From Glycine soja (taxonomy: Eukaryota; Streptophyta; Magnoliopsida; Fabales; Fabaceae): a DNA stretch of 64,000 bases. Positions within the stretch are counted from its first letter, which is position 1; each line of letters starts with the position of its first letter. This document shows positions 36,138 to 47,282 of the stretch, in pieces. Below the pieces are notes generated by a model, which had not been told where the DNA came from, made no database searches, and saw only the letters and a program-made list of their open reading frames with translations. The position numbers and the translations under genes were made by a program. The stretch is taken from NCBI RefSeq assembly GCF_004193775.1, contig NC_041019.1, positions 34,038,827 to 34,102,826 on the forward strand, given 5' to 3'.

Positions 36138-37422
36138 ATTAAGGTATGATTAGTATTTACAGTTAAGTTATTTTTGTGGCAAATAGAAAATAATTGTTAA
36201 AATGTTTGATTGTGTTTACAATGATTAAATAACTATATTTAGTATGTATGATTAATTGAATTTTGTTTGAATTGATTAATGATTGAATTGCTTATGTTTT
36301 GTTTCTAAGACGATTAGATTCTGTTAAAAAATTAAAAAATGTTTTGACATGTTAAGATAATTGAATAATTACCATGATATATGTTGATGATTGTTATTTG
36401 ATTATGTTAAAATTTATTATGATTAATTAACCATACTTAGTTTAAATAATTTCTATATACATGATGGATCTTTTGTCTTTGGTAATTGTGTTCAACTTTT
36501 AGAAGTTTGAAAATTAAAATTTGGAAGTTATTGGAAGTTTGTAAATTAAAATTTGGAAGTTATTGGAAGTTGAAAGTTGAAAATAGAAATTGGAAGTTGA
36601 AAATGGAAGTTACTAGAAATTGAAAGTTGAAAGTTGGAAGTGGAAGTTATTGGAAGTTGGAAGTCAAAATTTGAAATTTAAAATTTAATATTTGAAATTT
36701 GAAATTTGAAATTTTTTTTGGAAAGTATTGTGCATAGTTAGTTGATTGTTGATTAAATTTAATTAATTTGAAATGTTTGATGATTGATTGTACTTGAAAG
36801 TTATTATGATTTTTTAATATATATTTTAAAAATAATTATCCATGATTTTTGATGTGATATGTGATTAGTCATTTATAAATGGTTATGTATGGTTTTATAT
36901 CTCTTGTATGATTCTTGCCTAATTTTTAATATGACATGTGAATTACTTGCTTAAGGTTCATTCATAAAGTTTTTTCAAAATTCATTATGTTATATTTATT
37001 TATTTTTATAAGAATTTTCATATATAAAGTATCTTTTTTATTCTGAAAAACGTGTTTTTAAGCATGAGCATGATAAAGATATAGAGCATTTAGGTTTCAG
37101 AGAAAATAATGATAACATGGTTGACTAAGTTCTTTGAACTTTCTAAGTTTTTAAATTATCTTTAACAAATCTGAATGTTTGATAATGTCTGTGATCTATA
37201 TCCTTCAATCCTTGTATAATTCTTGTTTGATATGTTTGAATTACTTGATTGATTGTTCAAAATATTTTTTATGCTTTTCAAAATTATTATATTGTATTTC
37301 AAATAAAATTATTTTGATATGATAGAACCTTCTATATTAATAAAAACTCATTTTGGTAAGTGTTGGTAGTCAATTAGCACTTAGTCTTAAGAAAAAAGTG
37401 ACTATATTTTTTTAAAAATTTG
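36138..37422 (+). other. AT-rich internal filler of the copia element
   Basis: There is no coding frame. Short direct repeats of TTGGAAGTTGAAAGT type are packed at 36496-36720. It occupies the place of the deleted integrase and reverse transcriptase. Confidence 0.6.
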
Positions 37423-37535
37423 TAGATACTAAAAACCAACTTGCAGACATCTTCACAAAACCACTAACCAAAGACTCTTTCTACACCATTAGAAGAGAAT
37501 TAGGATTTCTAGATGCAAGTAACTTAGACAAATGA
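37423..37535 (+). pseudogene. Copia RNase H C-terminal tail
   Basis: The frame reads TKNQLADIFTKPLTKDSF and ends at a TGA (37533-37535). This is the classic copia RNase H terminus (Q-x-A-D-x-x-T-K-x-L). Confidence 0.85.
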
Positions 37536-38182
37536 TTTGTGTTTTGATGACTTATGACTTATTTGTTAGTTATGCACATATGCTTCTATTATAATGTGAG
37601 GATAATTTATTATCGTGTTTGATTTCTATAAGCTTCTCTTTTCTTGTTTAATGATTATATTTTGTTTCGAATCCTTGTATTTGGGTATGTTTTTATGACA
37701 TTTGAATACTTAGTATTTCTTTTATTATTTGATTAGTATGACTAAACATGATGATTATATTTACTTGCTCTTGGTTGTTTATGGTTATGAGTTTTAAACT
37801 CAATTATTTTGATGATATATGATTAGTGGTATGTATTTTTATTTGGTTATTATGAATGACTTTCTGGATTATATGACATTCTATGAAGTATTATATTTCT
37901 AGTGTGATGAATGGTTATGATATCTTGTTTGATTGTTTTCTATTCTCGTGTATTTGACTATATTATTATGACATTTGAAAAAATTAGTATTTCCTTTATT
38001 TGCATGGCATGATTGAACAATTATGAATTATGTTATATGACTATGTGATTTTTCTATATATTTGATCTAGTCATGTTTCTTGCTTCATGATATGGTTTAT
38101 ATTTTTCCATGAATGTTGTATGAATGCTTAGTTATATTTGTATGCTTCAAATTTATTACGCACTATGGCTTTTTGTTGATGC

Positions 38183-38368
38183 CAAAGGGGGAGAGAAATA
38201 GGGATTAAATCAAGAACTCACATAAGTAATAAACTTAATTTTAAGATAAGCATAAATTCAAAAACAAAGGGGGAGAATGGAAATTTATATGAGTGAACGA
38301 CTAGGAAAAAATGTGTGTGTGTGTGTGTTTCTTGATTTCAGAAGTTGTCATCATCAAAAAGGGGGAGA
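38183..38368 (+). other. Three polypurine tracts before the copia 3' LTR
   Basis: CAAAGGGGGAGA occurs at 38183-38194 and 38265-38276, and AAAAAGGGGGAGA at 38356-38368, the last abutting the LTR. Repeated PPTs are also seen in the related fragment at 19566-19646. Confidence 0.8.
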
Positions 38369-38369
38369 T

Positions 38370-40002
38370 TGTAGAAGCAAAGCTTCATGATGAATCAAGA
38401 TTGATTCAAAGATGTTTTGATGATAACAAAAGATGATGACAAAGGTGATGATAAAAAGCTCAAAGGTCAATCAAAGAATGAGTTCAAAATGTTCAAGATA
38501 GAATCAAGAACACTTCAAGATTCAAGAGGAAAGTTGAATTCAAGAATCAAGAATCAAGATTCAAGGATCAAGCTTCAAAGATCAAGATCAAGATTCTAGA
38601 ATCAAGAGAAGACTTAATCAAGATAAGTATGAAAAGGTTTTTTCAAAAACTGAGTAGCACATGGATTTTTCTCACATGTTTACCAAAGAGTTTTTACTCT
38701 ATGGTAATCGATTACCAGATTGTTGTAATCGATTACCAGTAGCAAAATGAATTTGAAAAAGTTTTCAAATGAATTTACAACGTGCCAATTGATTTCAAAA
38801 AAGTTGTAATCGATTACAATGTTTTGGTAATCGATTACCAGTGCCTTTGAACGTTGAAATTCAAATTCAAATGTGAAGAGTCACATCCTTTCACATAAAA
38901 GCTTTGTGTAATCGATTACACTGATTTGGTAATCGATTACCAGTGATTGTTTCTGAATAAAACAAAAGATGTAACTCTTCAAATGGTTTTTGACTTTTTC
39001 AAATTAGTTTTAAGTTTTTCTAAAAGTCATAACTCTTCTAAATGGTTCTCTTGACCAGACATGAAGAGTCTATAAAAGCAAGGCTTTGTTTTTACATTTC
39101 AATCATCTTGAACACTTATTCAATCAATCTTTTACAAGCCCTAAATCTCTTTGAACTTCTTCTTCTTCTTTGTGCCAAAAGCTTTCCAAAGTTTTCTGGT
39201 TTTCTAAACCTTGAAAACTTGTGCTATTCATCTTTTCATTCTCTTCTCCCTTTACCAAAAAAAATTCGCCAAGGACTAACCGCCTGAATTCTTTTTGTGT
39301 CTCTCTTCTCCTTTTTCCAAAAGAACGAAGGACTAACCGCCTAAATTCTTTTGTGTCTCCCTTCTCCCTTGTCAAAGAATTCAAAACGACACAGTCTGAG
39401 AATTTTTTTGATTCTTTCCATTCCCTTATACAAAAGTGTTCAAAGGACTAACCGCTTGAGAATTCTTTTGTATCCCCATTCACAAAGTATCAAAGGTTTA
39501 ACCGCCTGAGATCTTTGTCTTAACACATTGGAGGGTACATCCTTTGTAGTACAAGTAGAGGGTACATCTACTTGGGTTGTTGATTGAGAACAAGAGAGGG
39601 TACATCTCTTATGGATCAGTTCTAGTGGATGGTACATCCACTAGGTTCAAAGCGAACAAGGGAGGGTACATCCCTTATGGATCTTTGCTTGTAAAAGGAT
39701 TTTTACAAGGTTGAAAGAAATCTCAAGGACCGCAGGTCGCTTGGGGACTGGATGTAGGCACGGGTTATTGCCGAACCAGTATAAAAACTCTTGTGTGTTT
39801 GTCTCCTTCTTCCCTACTCTTTTACTTTCCGCTGTGCATTTTAATTCCCGCATTTACTTTTGGTTAAGTTTCTCTTCTACTCTTTATTCACTTAACAACA
39901 TAGTAAAAGCCTTAGAAGAGTAAATTTTTTAATTGGTAAAGGTTTAGGAATAATTAATTCAACCCCCCCTTCTTAATTATTCTGAGGCCGCTCGATCCAA
40001 CA
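38370..40002 (+). mobile_element. 3' LTR of the copia element
   Basis: It is 1633 bp and aligns end to end with 34130-35790. TAATCGATTAC pairs lie at 38702-38942. Confidence 0.9.
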
Positions 40003-40375
40003 AGTATTTCCATCAAAATTAAGGATAACAATGTTAATGTAGTAAAAGACACATGTGACTTTTACACATTTTGGCAGTTTAAAAATCGTCAGTAAGTGTT
40101 TTAAATTTTTTTTTATTTATTTCTTATACCAAAACAAAAGAAAAGCCAACCATCCATCAATGAAGAATTCCCAAAAACCCTCACCTTTGACACCCCACCC
40201 AAACCTAAATAACAACTCGTATGACACCAACACCATTAACTTTGACACCCCACACAACATATTGGTTCATTTGGATTCCTAGCCTCTAGAAAAATGAAAT
40301 CTACAACACCAGATCTGCTTTTGAGAAACATAAGAGGAAGCAGTGTGGTTGGCTCACCATAGAGAAAAGGAGACC

Positions 40376-41400
40376 TAATGCAATCCTCCCAAGGAGGGGA
40401 CCCATCACCAGAGCCATGACTAGGAGACTCCAGGAAGATTTGGCCAGGGATGCAGGAGAAGGCTCTAGGGTTCTCATCAGCCTTAGGGTAGATTTTGGGC
40501 CTATGGGCTAAGTATGAGCTCACTTATCTTTGTACATATTAGATTAGGGTTTCATTATTTTCTAGGCCTTGTATTTAGGGCTCCAGAGTTTAGGGAGGGT
40601 ACCCTACATGTTTAGGGTACCCTAGTAATGTAGGATTTTTCAGCCCTTGTATTTTAGGGCACCTAGACTAGTTTTTGTATTAGGGTAGTTTTGTAATTTC
40701 ACATGCATTAAGTGCACTATTTGATGTGTGTGTTGGGATGAAAATTTAATTGAATTGGGAAACCCAAATCAATTAAATTTCATACCATCCTATGGCGGAG
40801 GTGAGCATTTGTTTGCTACACCCCATTGCCACATCATATAGTCACACTTTGTGCATGTCCTTCATGCTTTACATGCCTCATGACACCTAAGCACACTTAG
40901 TGGAGAATCTTGGATTTGATCTTGGATTAGTGGGTTGAACCATAGCTAAAATTCACTAATCATAATTAGTGAAATTGTGGCTTCAAATTTGCCTCCACAA
41001 ATTCAAATTCAAATTCAAGTGAAATTTGAATAGAAATTCAAATTTCCTTCCAATTTTGTTTGACACTTAGGCTCTAAATAAAGGCCTTGTGTGTTCATTT
41101 TGTAACTTTGATCATTTGGGAAATTAGACTTCAAAGTTTAGACCTCATTCTCTCTCTTCTCTCTCTTAAAAATTTTGTTCCCCTCTCTCCCTCTCCCTCC
41201 ACTCATCTTCTCCTACCTTCAAGCTCTTATCCATGGCTTCCTATGATGGTGAACTTGTTCTTGGCTCATCTTCTCCTTGAAGTGGAATCTCCAATCACCT
41301 TTCCTCCTTCTTCATTTTGCTGCCATTGATCTTCAAGAAGCAAAGGACTCCATTGATGAAGAAGATCTAAGGCCTACAAGCTTTACATGGAGCTACGTTA
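40376..41400 (+). mobile_element. Solo LTR of the TGATGCAATCC gypsy-type family
   Basis: It starts TAATGCAATCC and ends GAGCTACGTTA, 1025 bp. It is flanked by AGACC (40371-40375) and AGACT (41401-41405), four of five bases matching. There is no PBS or internal sequence. A TATA-like TCTAAATAAAG is near 41072. Confidence 0.7.
40377..40511 (+). pseudogene. Gypsy polyprotein tail encoded in the LTR
   Basis: From the second LTR base an open frame of 44 codons reads GPITRAMTRRLQEDLARDAG and ends FGPMG-stop. It resembles the GPITR(A/S)-type C-terminus of plant gypsy polyproteins. The same frame is present at 47169-47282, but it is broken in the LTRs at 3836 and 45523. Confidence 0.6.
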
Positions 41401-43259
41401 AGACTGAAGAGGGAAGAGAGCCTTCTAGTAGCAACCCTTGACTCGTTCATGGGGGATCCGCAGCTACGACAACAAATTTGTGTCAGTTGGTGTCGTGGAT
41501 GAGAGAGATTGAAAACTGCACCATTGCCACGAATGAGAGAGATCGACAACCGCTACATCATCACGAACGAGGTTTTTTCAATCCTGAACTCTTTCGCTCA
41601 ATTGTCGTCAACACACCACATCAAATCCTAGCCACCACCATCAAAAGCCTACTATGAACGAGGGAGACTGCAACTGCTCCATGACCACAATCTACGGAGA
41701 AGGGTTTTGAACTTTGATTATTATAAAATCAAATTAAAAATTATTGGTGTTTTAAAACCATCAGTATGTGAAAACTAGTAAAAGTGACACATGCCCCTCA
41801 CTACGTTAACGTCATCAGCCAAATTTAGACACAAGGACTTAATTGAACCATTTAACAATTAGAGGACCAAATCAAACTCTAAAAATTAATTAGAGGACAA
41901 AAACAATAATTTAGCCTAAAAAAAATTAAATTTGTACTTCTGCATTTGAGATAATGGGAAGCGTTTTGAAACTTTGAAAAAGGGGAACGAGAGGTCAAGG
42001 TTGTGTTAAGCATAGAGGTGAGGCTATGTCTTCGGTGGTGCGTACAGGGTATTAGGAAGGGAGGGTGATTCATGAAGCGCACCACGGGTGGGTAACTTTG
42101 TGGACTTATTTTTCTTTTGCATTTGTATGTTCTCGATAAGGCTTGGTGTTGTGACACTTCTTCTGTCTATAGCCCATCCAATTATTAATATATTTGTTCT
42201 TTTTTCTAAAAGCATTAAGGTGAGACATGGCCATGTTCCAAGATTTAGAAAACTCATATTTAATTGATTTGGGTGAGTTTTAGCTGTTAGAAATTGTAAT
42301 TTAGTTTTTAAAATAAAGATTGGCGATTTTACAAATCACATGAAATTATATTTTAAAATTTCTAATTGACAAGTCATCATTTAACTAACGACAGGAATCC
42401 AAAATAAATTTTTTAATATATCAGGTATCTAATGTGAGAAAAAATATTAAAGACGCAAAACAAAATTTACTAACTTATCAGGTACCTAAAACAAATTTTA
42501 ACCTTACAAAAATATTCATAAATCTTTAAAACCAAAAATTGTCTTTGAAAATAAATTGTAGTTTGAAGAGTCAATATTTATGCAAAAAAAAGTTTTATCA
42601 ACTTACAATGTTTGATTATCCTTACTATTTTAAGTGTGTAATTTATGGTATCTTGTGTTAACTTCATGTAATATGGATAAGAGATGACAATATGGCAGGT
42701 AGACACAACTAAAAGAACATCTCTAATAGAAGATCTAATTTTGAGATCCTAGTCACCTTTTTGGTAGATCTCGCAGTACCACATCACTATTAAATGGATA
42801 TCTTTTATTTTTTATTCCAATAGTATATCTCATTTTGAGATATTAAATGGATATCCAAGAATTTTTTAAATATCTACCGGTAAAATATAAAATTTTAAGC
42901 AGGTAAAAAAAATTAAAATTTAGCAATTTCAAAACAATTTATAACTTACAAACAAATAATTTTAATATATGTGTACAATAAAAAAAATTAAATAACTTAT
43001 TTCGTATATAATAAAGGTAATTAAATAATTAAAAATGGTAAGTACTCACGGATATAAGTACCCACCGTTGAAAGTAGGATTTGAACCCACAACTCCTTAG
43101 CCCTCATTTGGTGTGATTTTTAGTTTTAATTTTCAAAAAAATTAACAACAAAAACCAGTTTTTAGTTTTTAAATTTATGTTAGTTTTGCTATAAGTTTTA
43201 GTTTAAAATAAATTCATTTTAAAATTTTTTTATCATATTAAAATTAGTCTAAGGTATTT
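41401..43259. other. Interior and right TIR of the DNA element, then AT-rich DNA
   Basis: 41401-41749 is unrecognised internal DNA of the long-TIR element. It contains repeated GAATGAGAGAGAT-like phrases (41498, 41530). 41750-41916 is its right terminal repeat. From 41917 to 43259 no gene or repeat class was recognised, only AT-rich sequence. Confidence 0.4.
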
Positions 43260-45522
43260 TTGTGTGATGTTGACAGGAATGATAATGGTGACAATAACAA
43301 TAGTGACGATGGTGGTTGATAATAGTGACAGTAGTGTTCATGGCAACGATAAAAGGGATAGTGGTGCAGTGGTAGTACTAGCAATAATGGCAATGAATGT
43401 TGCTAATTGTAGGAAATGCCAGTAGCTGAGACTATTTTTCATCCGACAACCAATGATGGTTTTTGACTGACACCGACTAAGTTAATGTTAGCCAATCGTA
43501 TTTTTTTGTCAATGTTGGCCGATGATGTTTCTTGGCCAACATTGACCAAGGCTTTTCTCAGTCGACGTTGTTGGGGTTAGTTTTTTGCCCAACAATGACT
43601 ATGATTTTTTTTGAGCCAGGACTTTTTTTTTTGTCAATGTTGGTCAGGACTACTTTTCTATTCTTCTTAGCTCAATTGAAATCTCTTTGACCTTTATCTT
43701 CTTGTGTTAACTCAGTTTTGGTCTAAGGCAAATGATTGGTCTTAATTGAGAATTCTAGCTAAATTTCAGATTTTGTGGTTATTTGACCTATTTGCCTTGT
43801 TCAAGGCCTGGAGGGCACTACAGAACTCCAAATTGAACTTGTGAGTAGCCCTAGAAAGTTGAGAAAAAGATCTTCAATTTTGTCACAAATACGATTTGTC
43901 CAATTTTCCAATTTCGAGGGTCAAATTAAGGTTGGAAGTCAGAACCTCAGCACATGAATAATAGGGCTGCGAGTTTGGGCTTTGTTTTGTGTAATTAGTT
44001 TATTTAGGTAGATTAGATAGGCCTAATCTAGGCCCATCCATTGATTCTGAGTTGTCACTCTATATATTAGTGTTAGTTAGTGAGTTAGTTACTTCAACTT
44101 TTGTAAAAAAACAGAATTAGTTACTTGTTGTGCAAGCTTTCTCTTTTCTCTCTTTTTCTCTCAACTATTCTTCATTCTTCTTCATCTTTTCACTTCTATT
44201 CTTCCATTTTCTTGCACACAATTTTGTGGATTTTCCATTGGTGATGATCATGGAGGACTAAACAATTAATCAATCGAAGGATCCACTCCAAGCAAGGTTG
44301 AATTTGAGTTCTGGTTTAGTATTTCTAATCTTTGTGAATGTTCATCTTTATCTTCAATCCTATTTTTGATTTTCATGACTATGATTATGCTTAGGATTGA
44401 AAATGTATTAGGCTATGGATTCATTTCATAATATCGGAATTTAATCACAAATTGTTTGGATGATTTTTCAACCTAATTTGCAATCTCAAATAATTTAGAG
44501 ATTGATTCGATTGAACTTTCTCTAATGCATTTGACTGAAGTTTCACACTGAACATCATTCGTAGTAATTATGATAATTCGATTTGCATTGGTTTGGTGAA
44601 TTGGATTGATGCTATTAAACTTCACTTGTATTATGTTCTTGTTCTATTTTCTTTCTTCATCCCTATTTTTGTGTGTTTTCATATTCCTTTATAGTCGCTT
44701 AAGTGAATAAATGTAAGAACCATATTGAATTATATTTCTGAGTTCAACCTAGGTTTATTAATCCTCTGCTACAAAATTTTCTAGTTTAATTTGTTTTTGA
44801 ACGATTTGACAGTTGTTATCAATCGGCCATGGCTATTTTTTGGCCAACATCAGTAACGTTTTTTTGTCAACATCGATCGAGACTATTTTTTATCGGTTTT
44901 CAGTTGGGGCAATTTTTTGGCAGACGCTGGCTTGGATGTTTTTGGACGATGTAGGCTGGTGATATTTTCTTAGTTGACATCATTCAAAAAGTAGCACCTA
45001 TTAGCGTTGATGAGAAAAAACTTGGCCGACATCAGTTGACCAAACCCTCGGTCGCCATCAACAAAAAACAAAGTTAGCCGATGTCACCAAAAAAATAACA
45101 ATGATCGTTGTCCCAAAACTTAGCCTATTTGAGGAAACCAAAAAATATCTGTAAAATGGCCTTGGCAAAGAACCTAGCTCGATGTCGACGAAAAAGCCTA
45201 GCTTATGTCGGCCAGAAAATGGCCTTGGCAAACATCAACAAAAATAAAACCCTAGCTGACATCGAACAAAAATAGCCTTGACCATTCATTGTTGATTGAA
45301 AAACATCATCAACAGATAAGTTATATCCTATTTTATTGTGTCTTTTTCTACTCTTAATGTTTTTTGTGGTCAGTCCAACCATTTTAATAATGTGAGAATA
45401 GACTGTGATTGGAAAGTCATGATTTTATTTGGAACTGAAATTGGATGGTTGATGTGTTATGATCTAGGGATGGGTTTTAATATATTAGCTTTATAAGAGG
45501 CTTGCTTTATATGTATCAAGAT
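43260..45522. repeat. Inverted short-repeat (foldback) array, copy 2
   Basis: It matches 1-1240: shared GACAATGGCAATGA-type lead, direct units (43430-43670), inverted units (44940-45290) and the conserved flank (45310-45522). About 43675-44820 is extra DNA absent from copy 1. That DNA has a TATATATTAG motif (44052-44061) and a CT-rich stretch (44130-44220), so it is promoter- or LTR-like, but no clean ends were found. Confidence 0.7.
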
Positions 45523-46350
45523 TGATGCAATCCTACCCCGCAAGGGCATTGGGTAGAAGACTCCAAGTAGATTGGGCTAGAGATCCAAGGGAAGGCCCTA
45601 GGATTCTCATGAGCCTTAGGATAGATTTCGAGCCCATGGGCTAAGTACGAGCCCGCTTATCTTTGTAAATATTAGAATAGGTTTTTCCTTCTTTTGGGCC
45701 TTGTATTTTGGCCATTCTTGTAGTATAGGGTTTTAGCCTTGTATTTGAGGGCATTTTGGGTAGTCTTTGTAGTAGGGACTTTTTTTTTTGTATTTTCATG
45801 TATTTTGTCAAGAAGGTGAGCTTAGTTTTTAGATGAGTGTGTGTAGCTAAGCTTTAGCTTCTCAAGGAAGCTTCTCAAGGAGGTGAGCTTAGTTTTTAGA
45901 TGGGTGTGTGTAGCTAAGCTCTAGCTTCTCAAGGAAGTTTTCTCAAAGAAGCTTCTCAAGGAAGTTTTCTTAAGAAAGCTTCTTAAGGAAGCTACCTAGT
46001 CTATAAATAGAAGCATGTGTAACACTTGTTGCAACTTTGATGAATGAAAGTCTTATGAGACACACTTCAAAGTTCCACTTCTCTCCCTCTTTTATTCCTT
46101 CAATTTCGTGCTCCCCCCTTCTCTTTTTCTTTTCCTCCATTGAAGCATCATCTCCAAGCTTCTTATCCAAGGCTCATCTTGGTGGTGAAGCTCCTTCTTC
46201 CATGGCTTATTCCTTAATGGATGGCGCCTCCTCTCACCTCTTTTCCTTTGTCTTCCGCTGCATCTCCATGGTGGAAAATCACCATTAAAGGACCCCATTG
46301 AAGCTCAAAGATCCAGCCTCCATAGAAGCCCCACAAGCAAGCTTCCATCA
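45523..46350 (+). mobile_element. 5' LTR of a short gypsy-family element
   Basis: TGATGCAATCC to CTTCCATCA, 828 bp, inserted in the flank of the foldback array after TCAAGAT. The TATA box TATAAATAG is at 46002-46010. A 67-bp block is duplicated at 45814 and 45881. Confidence 0.75.
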
Positions 46351-47167
46351 AGTGGTAATCAGAGCACAAGAGCTTCAAGTAGGTGCTCCTTAAACCTCCA
46401 TTAATTTTTTGCTTTACCTTCTCTTCCATTGTTGTTTCTTCATTTTTCTCCATGTATCTCCTCACATGTCTTGTGATAAATGTTTTTAACATGATTCTTT
46501 AGAGTTTCCACCGATTAAACTTGCTATAGAAGCTAGATTTGATTTTCTATGGTTCAAATTTCTTGTTCTTGTTCTTGAACCATGAATTGTGTTGAGTTTA
46601 AGTTCCTTTGAGTTTTGTCTTGTTATTTTTTGTGGCTGAAACCTAAACCATAAAATTCTTACAAAAATATTAAAGTAGAAGAAAACCTCAAAAATCTAGA
46701 GTGACTTGTTCACCTATAGTAGTTTTGTCATAGAAGTCATGTCTAGTCATGAAACTTGTCACATAAGATTTCTTATGTTGTGCTGAATTTTATTTTTCTT
46801 GTTTCTTTGTCTAACTCATTTGTTCATGAGTGTATGAAATTCTCTTAGCCTATTATTTGATTTGAGTAAAATCTTTCATGTTAATTAGTCCTTAACATGT
46901 TCTTGCAAAATTCTTAGAGAGTCTTTGATTGTGAACCTTTTCTTGAACTTTTAGGTTTCCTTTTGATTGTGTCTATTGTGAATTTGAGTTTTGGTGATTG
47001 AATTGCTGGCTGAAATGTTGATCCTAAGTGAATATTGAACTCCCAAAACTGTGGTAAACAATCCTAGTGAGTTCAACATAAATAGGAAGGTTGAAAGTAA
47101 GCCCAAGGCAATCAATATACCATGCTTAAAAAAAAATCGTTGGTGCTGGCAGCTTGGACATACAAAC
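46351..47167 (+). mobile_element. Non-coding interior of the short element
   Basis: Only 817 bp separate the two LTRs, and they align with the leader at 4797-5610. No gag, pol or polypurine tract is visible. Either a deletion joined the leader to the 3' LTR, or this is a small TRIM/LARD-like derivative. Confidence 0.6.
46353..46365 (+). other. Primer-binding site (initiator tRNA-Met type)
   Basis: TGGTAATCAGAGC lies two bases after the LTR. It is the canonical site with one extra A, at a different position from the extra A at 4799-4811. Confidence 0.7.
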
Positions 47168-47282
47168 TGATGCAATCCTCCCTAGGAAGGGACCAATCAC
47201 TAGAACCATGAGCAAGAGGCTCCAAGAAGATTGGGCTAGAGCTGCTGAAGAAGGCCCTAGGGTTCTCATGAACCTTAGGGTA
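47168..47282 (+). mobile_element. Start of the 3' LTR with polyprotein tail, cut by the Ogre-like insertion
   Basis: TGATGCAATCC begins the second LTR. The frame from 47169 reads GPITRTMSKRLQEDWARAAE, the gypsy polyprotein tail, without the deletion seen in the LTR at 45523. It stops at 47282, where the next element is inserted after GGGTA. Confidence 0.65.

Larger units (their letters stand above)
34130..40002 (+). mobile_element. Internally deleted copia (SIRE/Maximus-like) element
   Basis: The 5873-bp element is complete with a perfect 5-bp duplication AGTAT (34125-34129, 40003-40007). It has LTRs at 34130-35790 and 38370-40002, an initiator tRNA-Met PBS at 35793 and a PPT at 38356. The internal region is only 2579 bp and retains just a gag/protease scrap and the RNase H tail. 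Integrase and reverse transcriptase are gone. Confidence 0.9.
34017..41916. mobile_element. Long-TIR DNA element (MULE-like), host of later insertions
   Basis: The left terminus (34017-34129, continuing at 40008-40110 after the copia insertion) begins GGTTAATTTACTATTTGGG. It aligns with the reverse complement of 41750-41916, which begins GGCTAAATTATTGTTTTTG. Each terminal repeat is roughly 170-210 bp. Both are bordered by TAAAAGAA- or TAAAAAAA-like A-rich bases that could be a degenerate duplication. No transposase is seen. Without later insertions the element would be about 1 kb, so it is non-autonomous. Confidence 0.5.
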
